64,000 bases of DNA from Lasiosphaeria ovina. Its lineage: Eukaryota; Ascomycota; Sordariomycetes; Sordariales; Lasiosphaeriaceae. The stretch covers positions 930,001 through 994,000 of the forward strand of contig JAULSN010000003.1 in assembly GCA_033439765.1 (NCBI GenBank). The letters run 5' to 3'. Shown here piece after piece: positions 21,960 through 34,659 of the stretch (its first letter is position 1; every line of letters begins with the position of its first letter). The notes under the pieces are model-generated. The model was not told the origin of the DNA. It saw nothing but the letters and a program-made list of their open reading frames with translations, and made no database searches. The translations under genes and the position numbers were made by a program.

Positions 21960-24900
21960 TTATTCATGAAGAATAAAAAATGTTAGATCGCGTAGGGCTC
22001 GAACTTGTAATTACTTCTTCCTCATTGATCTTCGTAGCTTGCGCTCGCCCGTATTAACGGGTCTATCATCGTTATCGTGGTCGTCGGCTGTCTTATCGGC
22101 TATATATATAGTTATCTATTGCTATAGGCGTTTTGGCGGCCCTACTAGGTCGGGGTATTATTCGTAAAACTCGTATAGCTTCGCGGGGGCGTTCTTGAAG
22201 TTCCCAACTAGGTACCACGTCGGATCTGGGTCCCAGCCTCTCCATTATACTTGGTACTCGAGGCGGCCGTATATTATTCTTAAGGTTAATATACGGTCGA
22301 CTTCCTATTCTTCCTCCTTATTAACCATCTCTAAGGGATTCTCTACTTCTTATCCTAGTAGTAGGTTATTAGTATAACGCTTAAGCCTATCTATATAGAA
22401 CATATCTATTACCTTCTAGCTAGTAGGAACCTCCAATCTATAGGAGTGTCCAACCATCTCGACGATCCGATAGTACTATTATATAAGGGGGAAATCTAGC
22501 TTATCGCTAGGTCTATCCGTAGACCAATTCTTCTTAATAATAAATACTCTATCGCTAGTACCGAAGTCCGGTTCCCGGCGATATTTATTAGCTTAGTTGA
22601 CCTATACTTATTATGCCTTTTGGATTATCTCCCTAGCGTGGTCGACGTACTTCTATATCGTTCTTAGAGTATCCTAGGCGTCTTCCCTATTTAGCTTCTC
22701 CCTAGTTAGTAAGCCCGCTAGCTTGGTACGTTTGGTCCAATCGTACTAGGTGGGTATTTCGAATCCGAATAGCACCTCGTGAGGTTCTATTCCCGTGCTA
22801 GCGTACGGTAGGCTATTTTGGGCGAAGTCTATAGCGGGGATCGCTCTTAACTAGTTATCTTAGTAGTGGTTTACGAACGGTCGAAGTCGTTATTTAAGGT
22901 ATTAGTTTATAATCTCGACTTGGCCCGTAGTTTGGGAATACCCTAAGGAAGATAACTTCTACTTAATTCCTAGGATCTTAGATACTTCGTCTATAAAGTC
23001 TACGATAAATTGGGGTCCCCTATCGCTAATTATTTCGTCGGGGAGTCTAAGGATTCTAAAAGGTCCTTCGTAGTATATTAAGGTAGTATCCTTAGCTATA
23101 GTAGAGTCCCTATAAGGGATTATCCAGGCGGCCTTACTTAGCCTATTAATTACTATTAGGGCGTTATTCTTAGTATACTTATCCTCGGGCATCTTATAGA
23201 AGTCTACTACTAGGGACCTCCATCTACGAAGGGGTACTAGGAGGGGCTTAAGGAGGCCCGGGGTCTTACTACGGGGCTTCTTACTAGATTAGTATAGGTA
23301 GTTCTCGACGAATCGGTCGACTAATCCTATTAGCCGGGGCTACTAATAAAGTTTCGAGACTATTCGGCGGGTCTTATTTCTCCCGGGGTATATGGAGGGT
23401 ATCCTTAAATATACTTTATAGATAACCTTAGTTCTTAGATTCAGTTCCCCTCCGGAGGGTACGACTAGTCTTCCTTTATATAATAAGATACGGTCTTCCA
23501 ATATAGAGAAACCGTTAATACCCTATCTCGCCTTTATACGGTAGATATCGAGTTCGGGGTCGTTCTTATTATACCGTAGTAGAGTATCGATCATCTCGTA
23601 ACCTAATAAAGAAGGGGGCTCGACGTCTTCGTCGATAATGGATATAGCTATAGGGGCTTATAAAGTTAATATCGTAGTTACTACCCCTATGAGCTTGAAT
23701 ATCTATATAGTCCTTTATAGCTCTTACTTCTCCTTCTAGGTCTTAATATCTTCCGACTTTCGAGATAGTACGTCTATAGCTATATTCTCGGTTCCTAGTC
23801 GATAGGTAATCTAGAAATAGTATTGGGATATAAGATCGGCCTATCCGGCTTACCTTAAGTTTAGGAGTCTCTTCGTACCGAAGTATTCTAGAGCCCTATA
23901 GTCCGTAATAATAGTAAAGGGCTAATCTTAGAGTCCTATTAGCTCGGCTCTCCAAACTATTAACCTTCTAACGACTACTATTAACTCTTTATCGTAAATT
24001 AGGTAGTTTAACTCGGCTCCGTATATAGTTTCTAAATAGAATATAATAGGATGCTATTCCTCATCGTCCGTCTATAGTTAGGATAGTACTCCTATGTAGA
24101 TACCTCCTAACGCGTCGGTTTCTATCTAGGTCGGTAGCTCGTAAGAGAAGTACCGAAGTATCGGGGCGGATATAAGTTTATCCTTTAGCTCTTCGAAGGC
24201 TACTTAATAGTCTTCGGACTATTTAAATACCTGGCCTTTCCTCGTTAAGCTAGTTAAGGGTTTAGCGATACGGCTATAATTCTATACGAAACGCTGGTAG
24301 AAGTTATAATATCCTAGGAATAACTATACTCCTTTGAGGTTACGGGGAACGCTCTAGTCCCTAACGGTAGCCACTTTCTCGGGGTCTACCGCTATCCTAG
24401 TCGTGGAGATAATAAATCCTAGGTACTTGGTTTTAGTAACGTAGAATTCGTACTTCTTCAAGTCGGCTTGGAGTCCTACTTATCTTAGGCGATATAGGAC
24501 TTTAGCTATATAGGCCTCGTACTCTTCGGGGTTCTTAGAGAAGATAAGGATATTATCGATATAGGCGCTATAGAAGTCGTCTAGGTATCCTAATAAGATC
24601 TCGTTAATATATCGCTAGAAAGTTACTAGGCCGTTAGTTAGGCCGAATAGTAAGACCCGGTATTTATAGGCCCTATATCTTATCCGGAAGGTTATAAGGT
24701 CCTCGTCCTCTAGGCGTATCCGGATCTTATAGAAGGCTTACCTAATATCGATCTTAGTAAAGATTTTGGCTTTTCCGATACGAGCTATAGTCTCGTTAAT
24801 AAGTAGTAGGGGATATCGATCCTTTCTCGTTATCGCGTTAAGTCTCTAGTAATCCACGTAGAAGCGTATTCCGCCTCCTAGCTTTAGAGCGAGTAGTATT

Positions 24901-27900
24901 AGCGCTACCTAGGCTACTAAACTACTAGTAATAAATCCCTTTACTAGGTTCTCTATAATATATTATTTGGCGATCTCCAATTCCTCTAGGGATATCTTAT
25001 AGAGTGGACTATACCCTAAGTCTTTAGGGGCTTTACCTTTAGAGAGGGTAATCTAATAGTCGTACGTCCCCCGGTATTCGGCCAACTTGTCGGAGGTAGC
25101 TTTACTAAATACGTCGAGGTAGTTATAGTAGACCGGTAGGACGAGTTTTAGGGCTTACTCCCTAAGGTTCTATTTATCTTAAGCTAAGGGATCTAGTAGT
25201 CCCGGATCGCCGAGGGGTATCCGCTTAACCTCGATAATTTGCTGAATCTCCTGGAGGCTAGTATATATAGTAGGGGTCTTTTTTATATAGATCGTAAAGG
25301 TTACCTCGTTCACTACGGCGATATCGGGAGGGCGCTCCTTATACTAGCTAATATAGTCTCGCTATATCCTATACCTCCCGAACTTATCTTCTAGAGGGTA
25401 GTCTAGTTTTCGGTCCCTAGTTAGGTTCCTTCTTAAGGTAGCTAGGTCGGGGGCCTCTAGGTTCTTTAATAGTAATTCCTATTGGAGGTCCCGTTCTATT
25501 ACCTCTAGACCTTCGTCCTATAAGACCTTCTTTCTCTTCTTACTTAACTTCTGAAGGATAGTTACCGGTCCTTAGGGCGATCTAGGTCTCGGGGTTATTA
25601 AAGGGAGTATTTCTCTTTCCGCTTTCTAGTTCTCGAGTTCTTGGAGCCTCTTCTTAATTACTTCTCTATCCCTTTATCTCTTAATCTCCTTTTCTAGTAG
25701 TATATTCCGGCGGTCTATATCGGCTTAATGAGATAGGTCGGGTGGTAAGTCGGTTATATGGTCCATCGATATAGTAGTCTATATAGGGGGGTCTAAGGGG
25801 AGGTCTTTAGGGAACTCGAGGACTTTAGTCTTAGATCTAGTCTTAATATTATATTTTTCTAGAAACTTATCTCCGATAATAAGGTCGTGGTTATTACCGG
25901 TAACGATTATCGCCTCGTATCGGAAAGTCCGGCCTTAGATCTTAATATCTCCGTAGAGGATACTATTAATCTTCTACTTTCCACTCCCGTCGTACCCTCC
26001 TATCTAGGCGGGGTTAGCGGCGTACTTAACTCGGTCGAGGTAGAGAAATTTCCTTAATCGTTTAGTAAAGGGGATACCGATAAAGATATACCCGGTTACT
26101 CCCGTATCTATAAGTATATTAGTAGTAGATAAAGATATTCTATTATTTACTATAGTATAATCCGCGAGGAATTTAGGTCCCCCTAATAAGGGTTTCTAAT
26201 TAATAAATTTGCCTAAATCGTAATATATTAAGGATACCTTCCCTAGGAGGGAGTTTATATTCCCTAGGGTCTCTAGTTTTCCGAATCGCTAGAAGTATTA
26301 GAGCTAGTGGAACCGGAATCCGTATCGGCCGGCTTCTCCTTCTTATTCTTGCTCTTATTAACGGAGGCTACTAAGGGCTTCTTTTTATCCTGAGCTACCT
26401 TATCTACGGCGGTTTTCTCGGGGTACTCTAATTTAGTATATCCGAGGTTATAGTAATAGAAGTAACGACCCTCCTTAATAAATTGGGCGATTTCTTCCTT
26501 ACTAAGTCGGCTTCTTAACGGTCCGGATCCTTTAGCCGTAGGCTACGTAGTAGGGGTACGCCTTACGTTACCGTTACCATTCTTAGCTCCGGAAGGGGTA
26601 TCCTTCCGACGCTCCTATCCTTACTTAAGACTTAGGGATATGGCTAAGGCCAAACGAGCATACTTCTCGAAATTAATACTAGGGTCTTCGTAAGAGACTA
26701 CGAGGTTAGTCTAGAGTATAGTAGTTAACTTATGCTTAAACTCGCGCTTCTACTTAGACTTAGGCTTCCGGTACTACCTAGCTAGGCGAACGAACTCGTT
26801 CTTAAACTTGGGAAAGTCATCTCCAGGTCGAAAGACTAGTTTCTCGTACTTAGATAGGGCTTCGTCTTCCTTAAATTAGTCGTAATACTTATTCTATAGG
26901 TAACTTAGTAATTCCTCTAAAGTAATAATCTAGTTAGGGGTGCCCATTCTTATATAAGGAAGGAGGTTTAGGGCTATATCTCTACCTAGTCGTCCCTAGA
27001 TATAAAAGACTTTAGTCCTATCGGTAACGAAGTGGTCTTTATTTCCCTCTAACTTATTCTCTATTAGTTAGTACTATATATTAAAGGTTACCTAATCCTT
27101 AGACTTATCTACCGAGAAGACCGGGGGGTCGGTTATTTTAGTACTATAATCCATCTTAGATCTAGCTAAGACCTCCGTTACGTTAGTAAGGGGGGTGACT
27201 CTACGGCTAGTAGATCCCTATCTTAGGGGAGTAGGAGGACCTTCCGTAGTACGTGGGTTCGGGAATATATTAATAAGATGGGTCGCGATTATGGCGTTAA
27301 GGCTCGTAATTTGCTTACTTAGTTTCTTCTTATCTCCTTAGAGACTTACTACTTACTCCTGGATATCTTCTTTCTTATTTATAGTACTAAAGAGTTCATC
27401 CTTAAGACGCTTAGCCTAATCGTTAATTAAGGCTGAAAAAAGAGTTATCTTATCATATATTTATACGATAGTACGGTCGAGGTCGATAGCGACCGAATAG
27501 AGGTCTATTACCTATTACTTATAGGCGATTATTATATTATGGCGTAACTTGAACTCGATAAATATGCTCTCTAGGTGCTTATAGACTAGCTTGGTAAAGT
27601 TATTATGGTCTATCTAGCCTTCGAAAGGGATCTAACCCTCGTTAGCTTCTATAAGAACCTGGAAGGGAATAACTAGGGCCGTTTTTCCGTTCTAGGGGTT
27701 GACGTCTACTAAGGTCTATAGTCGGGCTACTAGGTCTTTGACTAGGTCTTCTGTCGTATTAGTAAAACGAATATCGGGAAGAAGACCCTTTATTCCTTAG
27801 ATCTATTCCGATAGGTTCTCTAGTTCAGGTGTTCCTGAACGACTACCCTAGGGACTTCCTTGGGTAGTTACTATAGCGTAATCGATACTAATACCGATTA

Positions 27901-28160
27901 CCGTCGATCTTCGACGTAGCGAGGTATTAGGTCGACGCTTATCGCCATTAATAAAGCTCTCTACGGCTTCTAGGTCAAACCTAACCTCCTGCTAAGCACG
28001 CTCGCGCTCAGGCTTCGATATCGAAGTGCTCTAGGGCATGATGTCGGTAGTACGTGGCGATCGCGCCGCGTATTAGTTCTAGGGGGTTCTGGGTTCCTGA
28101 CGATTCTTCTCGCGTGGTCGCACGCGATCGTTAATCAAGGGTGGGATATTATTTGGGCCT
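21960..28160 (-). pseudogene. Gypsy-2 gag-pol, RIP-inactivated
   Basis: Reading leftwards: gag about 28100-26500; a CCHC knuckle remnant near 26420-26460 with cysteines turned to Tyr; protease with IDTGVTGYIF near 26090-26120; reverse transcriptase about 25000-24400 with AYIDNILIFS (YIDD mutated to YIDN); RNase H about 24250-23700; integrase with SDRGPQF in the one longer open piece, 22959-23192. Stops TAG/TAA occur throughout. Domain order RT-RNaseH-IN makes it Ty3/gypsy. Not functional. Confidence 0.85.
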
Positions 28161-28190
28161 TCCCAGGCAAAGGAAAAGAGCTTAGTTAAA

Positions 28191-28434
28191 TATAAAGGCA
28201 GGCATATATAAGAGGCGAGGCTGTAAGTAAATAGTAACTAGATTCGTAGATAACTAAGCTAAAGAAAGGAAAAGGAAAAGAAGAAGCCTGCGTGCCCTGT
28301 AGGCTGGCAGTTTTGTGGTGGTGTGCGGGGTCGTGGCCCTAGTCCCGATTGGGAGGAGTGGGGCCTTCACATCAGGGCTTACAGCTAGGGCATGGTTGCG
28401 GCACCACGGACCTCAGTTCGGCCGTGCCGTGACA
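28191..28434 (-). repeat. Gypsy-2 5' LTR (right)
   Basis: 244 bp, starting TATAAAGG (mutated TGTGAAGG) and ending GTGACA before the GCAGG duplication. Confidence 0.92.
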
Positions 28435-31400
28435 GCAGGCAATACTCGTAGAAAGGGGAGAGCCACTCCTCAGGCTAGTTCAACCCAACAAGCGACCCTC
28501 GAGGATTTGAACGACCCCGTACAGGACTCTCCTACGCCCTCTACTAGTATGGATCCCCAGTAGTTCCAAGCCTTAATGTTGCAGGCGATGACTAACTTTT
28601 CTGCCGGCCTAGGTAACCTTGGAACTACTCTGGCTAACCTAGGACCTCAAGGAGGCCTGTCCCGGCCGAAAGACGACCGCCCCCCTACCTACGCGGTCAG
28701 TAAGCTGAGGGTTAATGCGTCGTTCTAGGATAGGGAAGACTGGCTATAAGCCGTAGAATAAGGAAACGCTATACGCCAAGACCGACCTCAATGGCTCCAA
28801 GTCCAATAGGCCAGTACCTGGATAGAGCCGGAAACGTAGTAATAATGGCGGGCTTACTAGAAGCAGCTCTACGACGGGGACTTCGAACGAATCGTATAGT
28901 AGGAATTTAAGGACTACGTTACTTCGGACTACCTTAGTAGCAAGACCGGAGAAGTCTAGGCATATAAAGACTGGCTGGTTTATACCTAACGCGGGAGATT
29001 ACCCTAGGAGTTCTATAGAGAGTGGGCCGCCCTAGTTAGACAACTCCCCGGAATAGATACCGAAAGCCCCTTTATAGTACGGGACTATTGGATTAAACTA
29101 GACCGTTTTTACTATAGCCGATACGCCGAGGCCATCCCTAACGTCACCTTAGTAAAGGACTATGCCGAATAGTACGAACGCATCTGGTTAACCCGGTCCT
29201 ACCTACGGAACGGTAACGATAAAGAAACCTACCGAAAGCGGATAGGCTCCCCTACTAGCCTCGATAAAGCCCGGAAACTACTACGTACTACGGAGGAAGC
29301 TTACTCCGGGCCCCGCTACGATAAAGCCCGGATCTAACGAAGGGAACTCCAGGATCTACTAATAAAGGATACACCTCCCACCCCAGTATAACCAGTCACC
29401 GGGTCCAACGCGCAGGCCCTTCTCTATACTAGAGAGCTGATTACGTACTATAACTATGGTAAGCCAGGATACGTATAACGCCAATATACCCTCCCACGTA
29501 CTACGGCCCCACCGGGCTCGGATACTAGGATCCAGAATATCGGTACGGAGAATGGTGAGGACCCCGGTGACCTATATCCGGAACCCTCCGACTTAGAAGA
29601 CGACTCGGAAAACGAGAGGCGGTAGACGACGACCCCGATCGATCTACCCAGGCCATCTTTGAGGGGGTAAAGCCGGGCCCTACCTTTACCATCCAAGGTA
29701 GTACTCGCTCCTGGCGCCGTAGCCAGAAGGCCGCACTACTAACGGTGGTTATTAATACCGATACGGGGGCCCAAGTCAATTACGTAGATCACCGGTTCTA
29801 CCGGGTATATCATATCCCTATACTCCCGGAGGCCGAAGGCCTCGACCTACCGTAGCTTATCAACCCTAACGGTAGCCGGATCAAGAACCACGGCATTTTC
29901 CACCTTACTCTCCAACTCACTGACATATACGGGAACCCCCGTACCGTATCTCAATTCTTCTACGGGGTTAAGCGGCCAAAGGGGGCCCCACTAATACTAT
30001 AGGGGAACCCGGGTATGGGATCAGAGGGCGTGGTTCTTCATACCGCCCTCAACGCCTTCGAATAGGGCCGTTACTCGGAGATCCTGCCGGGGGAATTCGC
30101 CCGAGACGTCCTTAACGGCGTACCCGCCTTTACGGCCATAGTCTCTAACGTGGTTATCGGGCCCGAGGAGGACTATATCGATACCCTCGACGGCCCGATA
30201 TAGGAGCCAAACCCAGAACCTTTACCCCCGGAGCTCGCACACCGCTCAGCCGTCTTCTCGGAATAAGCATCTCGGGAGCCCAACACCCTCGAAGGAGCCG
30301 AGCACTATATCGATCTTATGGAGGGGTCTACACCGCCGTAGGGCCATATTTATCCCCTTGGTCAAGCCTAATTGGACGAACTAGCTCTCTATATCCAGGA
30401 GAACCTCGCTAACGGCCGTATCGTGGAAAGTAGCAGCCCTACCGGAGCCCTAGTTATTTTCGTCCCTAAGAAGGATAGAACCATACGCTTGTACGTCGAT
30501 TACCGGGGCTTAAATAAGATTACTATTAAGAACCGGTACCCTCTACTACTTATTAGCGACCTTATGGACCGCCTTATAGGTGCCCGGTTCTTCACTAAGC
30601 TCGACCTCAAGGATGCCTACCACCGGATCCGGATCCGTAAGACCGATTAATAGAAGATAGCCTTCAAGACCCGCTACGGCTAATTCGAATATACTATTAT
30701 GCCGTTCGGCTTGACTAACGCGCCGGCCACCTTCCAAGCCTATATTAATAGGGCCTTAACCGGCCTAGTAGATATATTTTGTATCGTCTACCTCGATAAT
30801 ATCCTTATCTACTCTACTACCCGTAAGGAGTATACCCGCTATATCCTAGAGGTGCTCGACCGTCTCGAATAAGCCCAGCTCTTCGCTAAACGGTCAAAAT
30901 ACTCCTTCTACTAGGACCAAGTCGAGTTCCTAGGCTTCATTATTAACCACTAAGGTATCTTAATAGACCTCGAGCGGGTTAAGGTAATCTAAGAATGGCC
31001 CGCACCCCAGTCAATACGAGAGATACAAGTCTTCCTCGGATTCGCCAACTTCTACCGCCGGTTTATCCAGGGGTATTCTAGGATTATAGCCCCTATTACC
31101 GTACTATTAAAAGGAGAGGCCACTAACCCTTTCCGATAGCCACTAGAGGCCGATGCCGCCTTCAACTACCTCAAAGCAGCGTTTAGTTAAGCAGGTTTCC
31201 TTACCTACTAGGATCCAACCCGCCAGACTAGAGTCGAGACCGATACTAGTAATAAGGCGATCTCCGGGATCCTCTTATAGCTAGTCGACTTTTAATAGCG
31301 CCCTATAGCCTACTAGTTAAGGAAGCTCACCGATACCGAGCTCCGGTAGGCCACCGGGCAGAAGGAACTCATCGCTATTATCGAGTCCCTCGAGTACTAG

Positions 31401-33716
31401 GGCCACTACCTAGGCGGTACCGACTAGAGGTTCGTAGTTCTCACCGATTACGAGGCCTTAAAAGGGGTAATCGTAGCCCCAGCCCGAGACCTCAAGGGCC
31501 GCTTAGCTAGATAGGTATACCGCCTACCTCCTTTCGATTTCGACCTCGAATATCGACCTAGGGCTACTAACCCCGCCGACCCCCTTTTAAGAAGACCGGA
31601 CTATATAGTAGGAGAGATTACCTACGACGATATATTACCCACCTTAATAAAGAAGCTATAGTTGGCTAGGGAGTTGCTAGTAGTAGTAAGGGCAATCGTG
31701 GCCCAGATCAAGGCCGGGGTATAGAAGAAGTCGTACTCCCGGAAGTACCGTAGAGCGGTAAGACGAGTTGAACAGACCCTTTAATATCCTTGAGTTAAAG
31801 GTATAGCTAGGGTTTCAGCTGTGACGCGCTTTACCCTCGGGGCCACCGGACGCGTAGCGTTTAATAAAGCGGAGCCCCGGGAAAGGAGCTACTAGCGGGA
31901 CGGAAGCACCCCGACGGAGGGGCTGGAACGCCGTACTAGGAGAACTACTACGGACTCGCCAGAGTAGACGATCTCGCCGGGGCGGTTAGATTAGAGGGTC
32001 GAGGGGTAACTAAAGCCAGACGCTCAGGGTACCGACCTATTAATTCCTTACGCGGTTGCGGCAGAGGTTTACGCCGGTAAGGCAGCTGAGGAATAGGATC
32101 CTAGGCATAGATTCTATAGGTCGATTATCGCCCTATAGAAAGGGGATCTCGAATATAGAAGCCGTATTAAGGAGGTGCTCGAGGATCAAAGAAACGCGGG
32201 TACTAGGCCTATAGGGAAACCAGGGAATAATAATACGCGTATGGGTACTAGATTCTAGGGCAGACTAGGAAATAATAGCGTTAATAACGCGGGTACTAGG
32301 CCTATAGGGAAACTAGGGAATAATAATATAAGGCGTATAGGTACTGGGTTCTAGGGTAGGCTAGGAAACGACAGCGTTAATGATAAGGGGGCCCTCCGAT
32401 ATAAAGGCAGGCTAGTGATCCTAGTAGCGCTAGTAGTATGAAGAGAGCTAATACGCTTACACTACGATAACCCTAGAGCCGGGTATTTTGGGAGCTATAA
32501 GATAGTGGACCTATTAAAGCGAAGATTCCACTAGGAAAATCTAGACGTAGAAGTACAAGCTTATATAAAATAGTACTAGGTATACCTTAGTAACCGATAA
32601 CTAAGGCACAAGCTATACGGGAAGCTCAGCTCCCTACCGCTACTTACCTAACCTTTCGAAGAGATTAGCCTAGATTTCATTACGAAGCTACCCCCTTACT
32701 AGTATAAGGACCGTATCGTAGATACTATCCTGGTAGTTATAGACCGGTTTACGAAAACCGCGCTCTTTATCCTAACTACTACTACGGTTACGGCAGCCGA
32801 GTTAGCCCAGCTACTCTACGAGCATATAGAATGCCGATTTAGTATACCAATAGGTATGGTCTCCGACCGAGATTCCCTATTAACTAGTAATTTCTAGGTG
32901 GAGCTCTCTAAAGCTCGCCAAGTCAAGCAGAGGCTCTTAACAGCCTACCACCCGCAGACTAATGGCTAGTCGGAACGAACATACTAAAGCCTATAGCACT
33001 ATTTAAGGTGCTTTACCGACGAAGAGGCCTAGTAGGCACCACTACTCCACGAAGCGGAGTTTGCGTATAATAATAGCGTATACGCAACCATCGGAGCGAG
33101 CCCGTTCGAGGCCCTGTACGGCTACAATCCTCGGATGGCGTATTACGTACCCTCTACATAGCTGAAGGTGTAAGGGGTTCACGAGCGGCTGAGCAAGCTA
33201 GCATACCTGAGGGAGAGGTTGTACCACCACTAGCAGAAGGTAGTGGACTCCCAGAAGAAATACTACGACGTACGACACTAGTAGATCGAATTCGAAGTAG
33301 GAGAGACAGTTGGACTCTCTATATAGAATTTCCGATTTAAGGTAGGAAGGAAGCTAGCACCAAGGTTCATCCCAGTCAAGATCACGGAAAGGATCGGTAC
33401 GTAGGCATACCGGGTCGAACTACCAGCCAAGTACGCCCGGCTCCATAATATCTTCCCAGTCTCCCTATTAGAAAAGTGGTCGGTAGCCGAAGGCTAGAAG
33501 GTACTACTACTACTAGAGCTAGTAGAAGGAGAGGAGGAGTGGGAAGTGGAAGATATCGTAGAATATAAGGATAAAGGAGAACGAAAAAGGTTCCTAGTTA
33601 AATGGGCAGGCTAGCTAGTAGAATATAACACCTGGGAACCTAGGGAACACTTGGCCAACGTACAGAAGGTACTATAACGATACGAGAAAAAAGCAAAACA
33701 AAGGCATAGGAAGTAG
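28435..33716 (+). pseudogene. Gypsy-1 gag-pol with chromodomain, RIP-inactivated
   Basis: The gag starts at the codons just after the Gypsy-2 insertion (AGNTRRKGRATPQASSTQ, open to 28563). A zinc-knuckle remnant is at about 29440-29480 (YYNYGKPGY), protease DTGAQVNY near 29755-29785, and reverse transcriptase at 30372-31000 (open piece 30372-30650 with [15 protein letters not shown] and [15 protein letters not shown], then YLDNILIYS near 30790). RNase H is about 31200-31600 and integrase about 32600-33250 (NGYNPRMAYYVPS-like end). A C-terminal chromodomain lies at about 33540-33716 (WEDIV-type start, FLVKWAG, NTWEP). Chromodomains direct integration toward modified histones in chromoviruses. 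Many TAG/TAA codons replace Gln and Trp. Confidence 0.87.
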
Positions 33717-33776
33717 AATGACTAAAAAGTCATTAATCTACTAGTACGACCCGTAGGTAGTGCCTATGAACCAAGA

Positions 33777-33848
33777 TACCCCGAGGAGGATTCGAACCCC
33801 CGACCTCTAGCAAAGATACTAGGGTATTAACCACTACACTACCGCGGC
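33777..33848 (-). tRNA. tRNA-like sequence inside Gypsy-1, degenerate
   Basis: On the minus strand the 72 nt start GCCGCGGTAGTGTAGTGGTTA. They form a near-complete acceptor stem with one mismatch, a D-arm (GTGT/ATAC), an anticodon arm with CTAG/CTAG stem and a loop of 8 instead of 7 (TATCTTTG), and a canonical T-arm (GGGGG-TTCGAAT-CCTCC). The B-box GGTTCGAATCC is perfect. The irregular anticodon loop prevents a safe identity and suggests a pseudo-tRNA. A TTTTT run on the same strand lies about 50 nt downstream (33723-33728). It sits between the chromodomain and the polypurine tract; Gypsy-4 lacks it. Confidence 0.6.
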
Positions 33849-33928
33849 GCTTTTGCTCTTATTGAAGGAAGGACAACAGATAAGGTTCAAGATCGACGAG
33901 GACGTCGATCTACGGGGGGGGGGATAGT

Positions 33929-34192
33929 TATAAGGAAAGAGCACCCCAAGCACGTGCGTACACCTTTGTGTGCGCCCACTACCTGTCACCAACTGGCCAG
34001 ACCACTGCCAGTTGGCATAGCTACTGCCGTCACAAGGAACGGAGCCCCTGAGCATGTATATAAGCAGCGGCCCTCGCCCACCTTCCTTTGCGAGGGCCAG
34101 GTTGAAGTCTTACACTAATGCCACTCATTGCTCGCCCTTCTTCTTGCCTATATTGTGACCACCTTGATCAGGCGTACCTGCCCTCTCTTACA
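33929..34192 (+). repeat. Gypsy-1 3' LTR
   Basis: 264 bp, preceded by a G-rich tract and followed by the TTTTA duplication. Confidence 0.92.
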
Positions 34193-34405
34193 TTTTAGCC
34201 TATTAAAGAAGGCGTATAAGCGTTAAATTAAGTAGTTTATACGGATGAATATTATATATATTAGTAAGTTAGAGTTTCTTTATATATTTAGAAAGGCGTT
34301 TTTTACTTTAATTATAGAAAAGAATATCTAGGGGGGTTTTACTAGAGCTAGCCTTATACCGTACGACCTAGAGAGGGTAATATCTAAGCTAGATATACGT
34401 ATTCG
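34193..34405 (+). mobile_element. Pogo-B, third fragment, 3' end missing
   Basis: Starts with the TTTTA duplication, then continues the transposase core in step with Pogo-C (20480-20690): the piece ending GRLYRTT / near GATATACGTATTCG. It stops abruptly at the Gypsy-3 LTR. The C-terminus and right inverted repeat of Pogo-B were not found to the right of Gypsy-3. Confidence 0.82.
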
Positions 34406-34659
34406 TATCACCGCACAGTCGATTTAATAAGATAGGGCTATACCAATCATCGCTGTATTCGTAGAATCTAAAGCTAAGGAAAGAAAAAGGAAAGAAAGTT
34501 CCAAAGGCTACGCGGTACGCGGAGAAGTGGGCTAGGGTTTATGAGTTACGTAGTAAGACTTAGTACGGGCTATTAATAACGGGGTTATTTAGTTAGCTTA
34601 AGTCGCGTAGCGTACGATCGATTAGGGCCACCTAAATGTCCTTCGTACCTACCGTAATA
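34406..34659 (-). repeat. Gypsy-3 3' LTR (left)
   Basis: 254 bp, followed inward by a C-rich (minus-strand purine) tract at 34661-34668. Confidence 0.85.

Larger units (their letters stand above)
21687..28434 (-). mobile_element. Gypsy-2, Ty3/gypsy element nested in Gypsy-1, reversed
   Basis: 6748 bp, with 244-bp LTRs (21687-21930 and 28191-28434) and target duplication GCAGG (21682-21686 and 28435-28439). The insertion point is right at the Gypsy-1 gag start: the empty-site sequence is seen in Gypsy-4 near 50880-50890. A purine tract (minus strand) adjoins the left LTR at 21931-21955, so the element reads leftwards. Internal sequence is heavily RIP-mutated. Confidence 0.92.
21371..34192 (+). 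mobile_element. Gypsy-1, Ty3/gypsy chromovirus, carries nested Gypsy-2
   Basis: Bounded by 264-bp LTRs (21371-21634 and 33929-34192) and a perfect 5-bp duplication TTTTA (21366-21370 and 34193-34197) in Pogo-B. Without the nested Gypsy-2 it is about 6.1 kb. The LTR begins TATAAGG, a RIP product of TGTAAGG, and ends TTACA. A polypurine tract of ten G lies at 33914-33923. Coding is on the plus strand. Same internal family as Gypsy-4. Confidence 0.93.
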
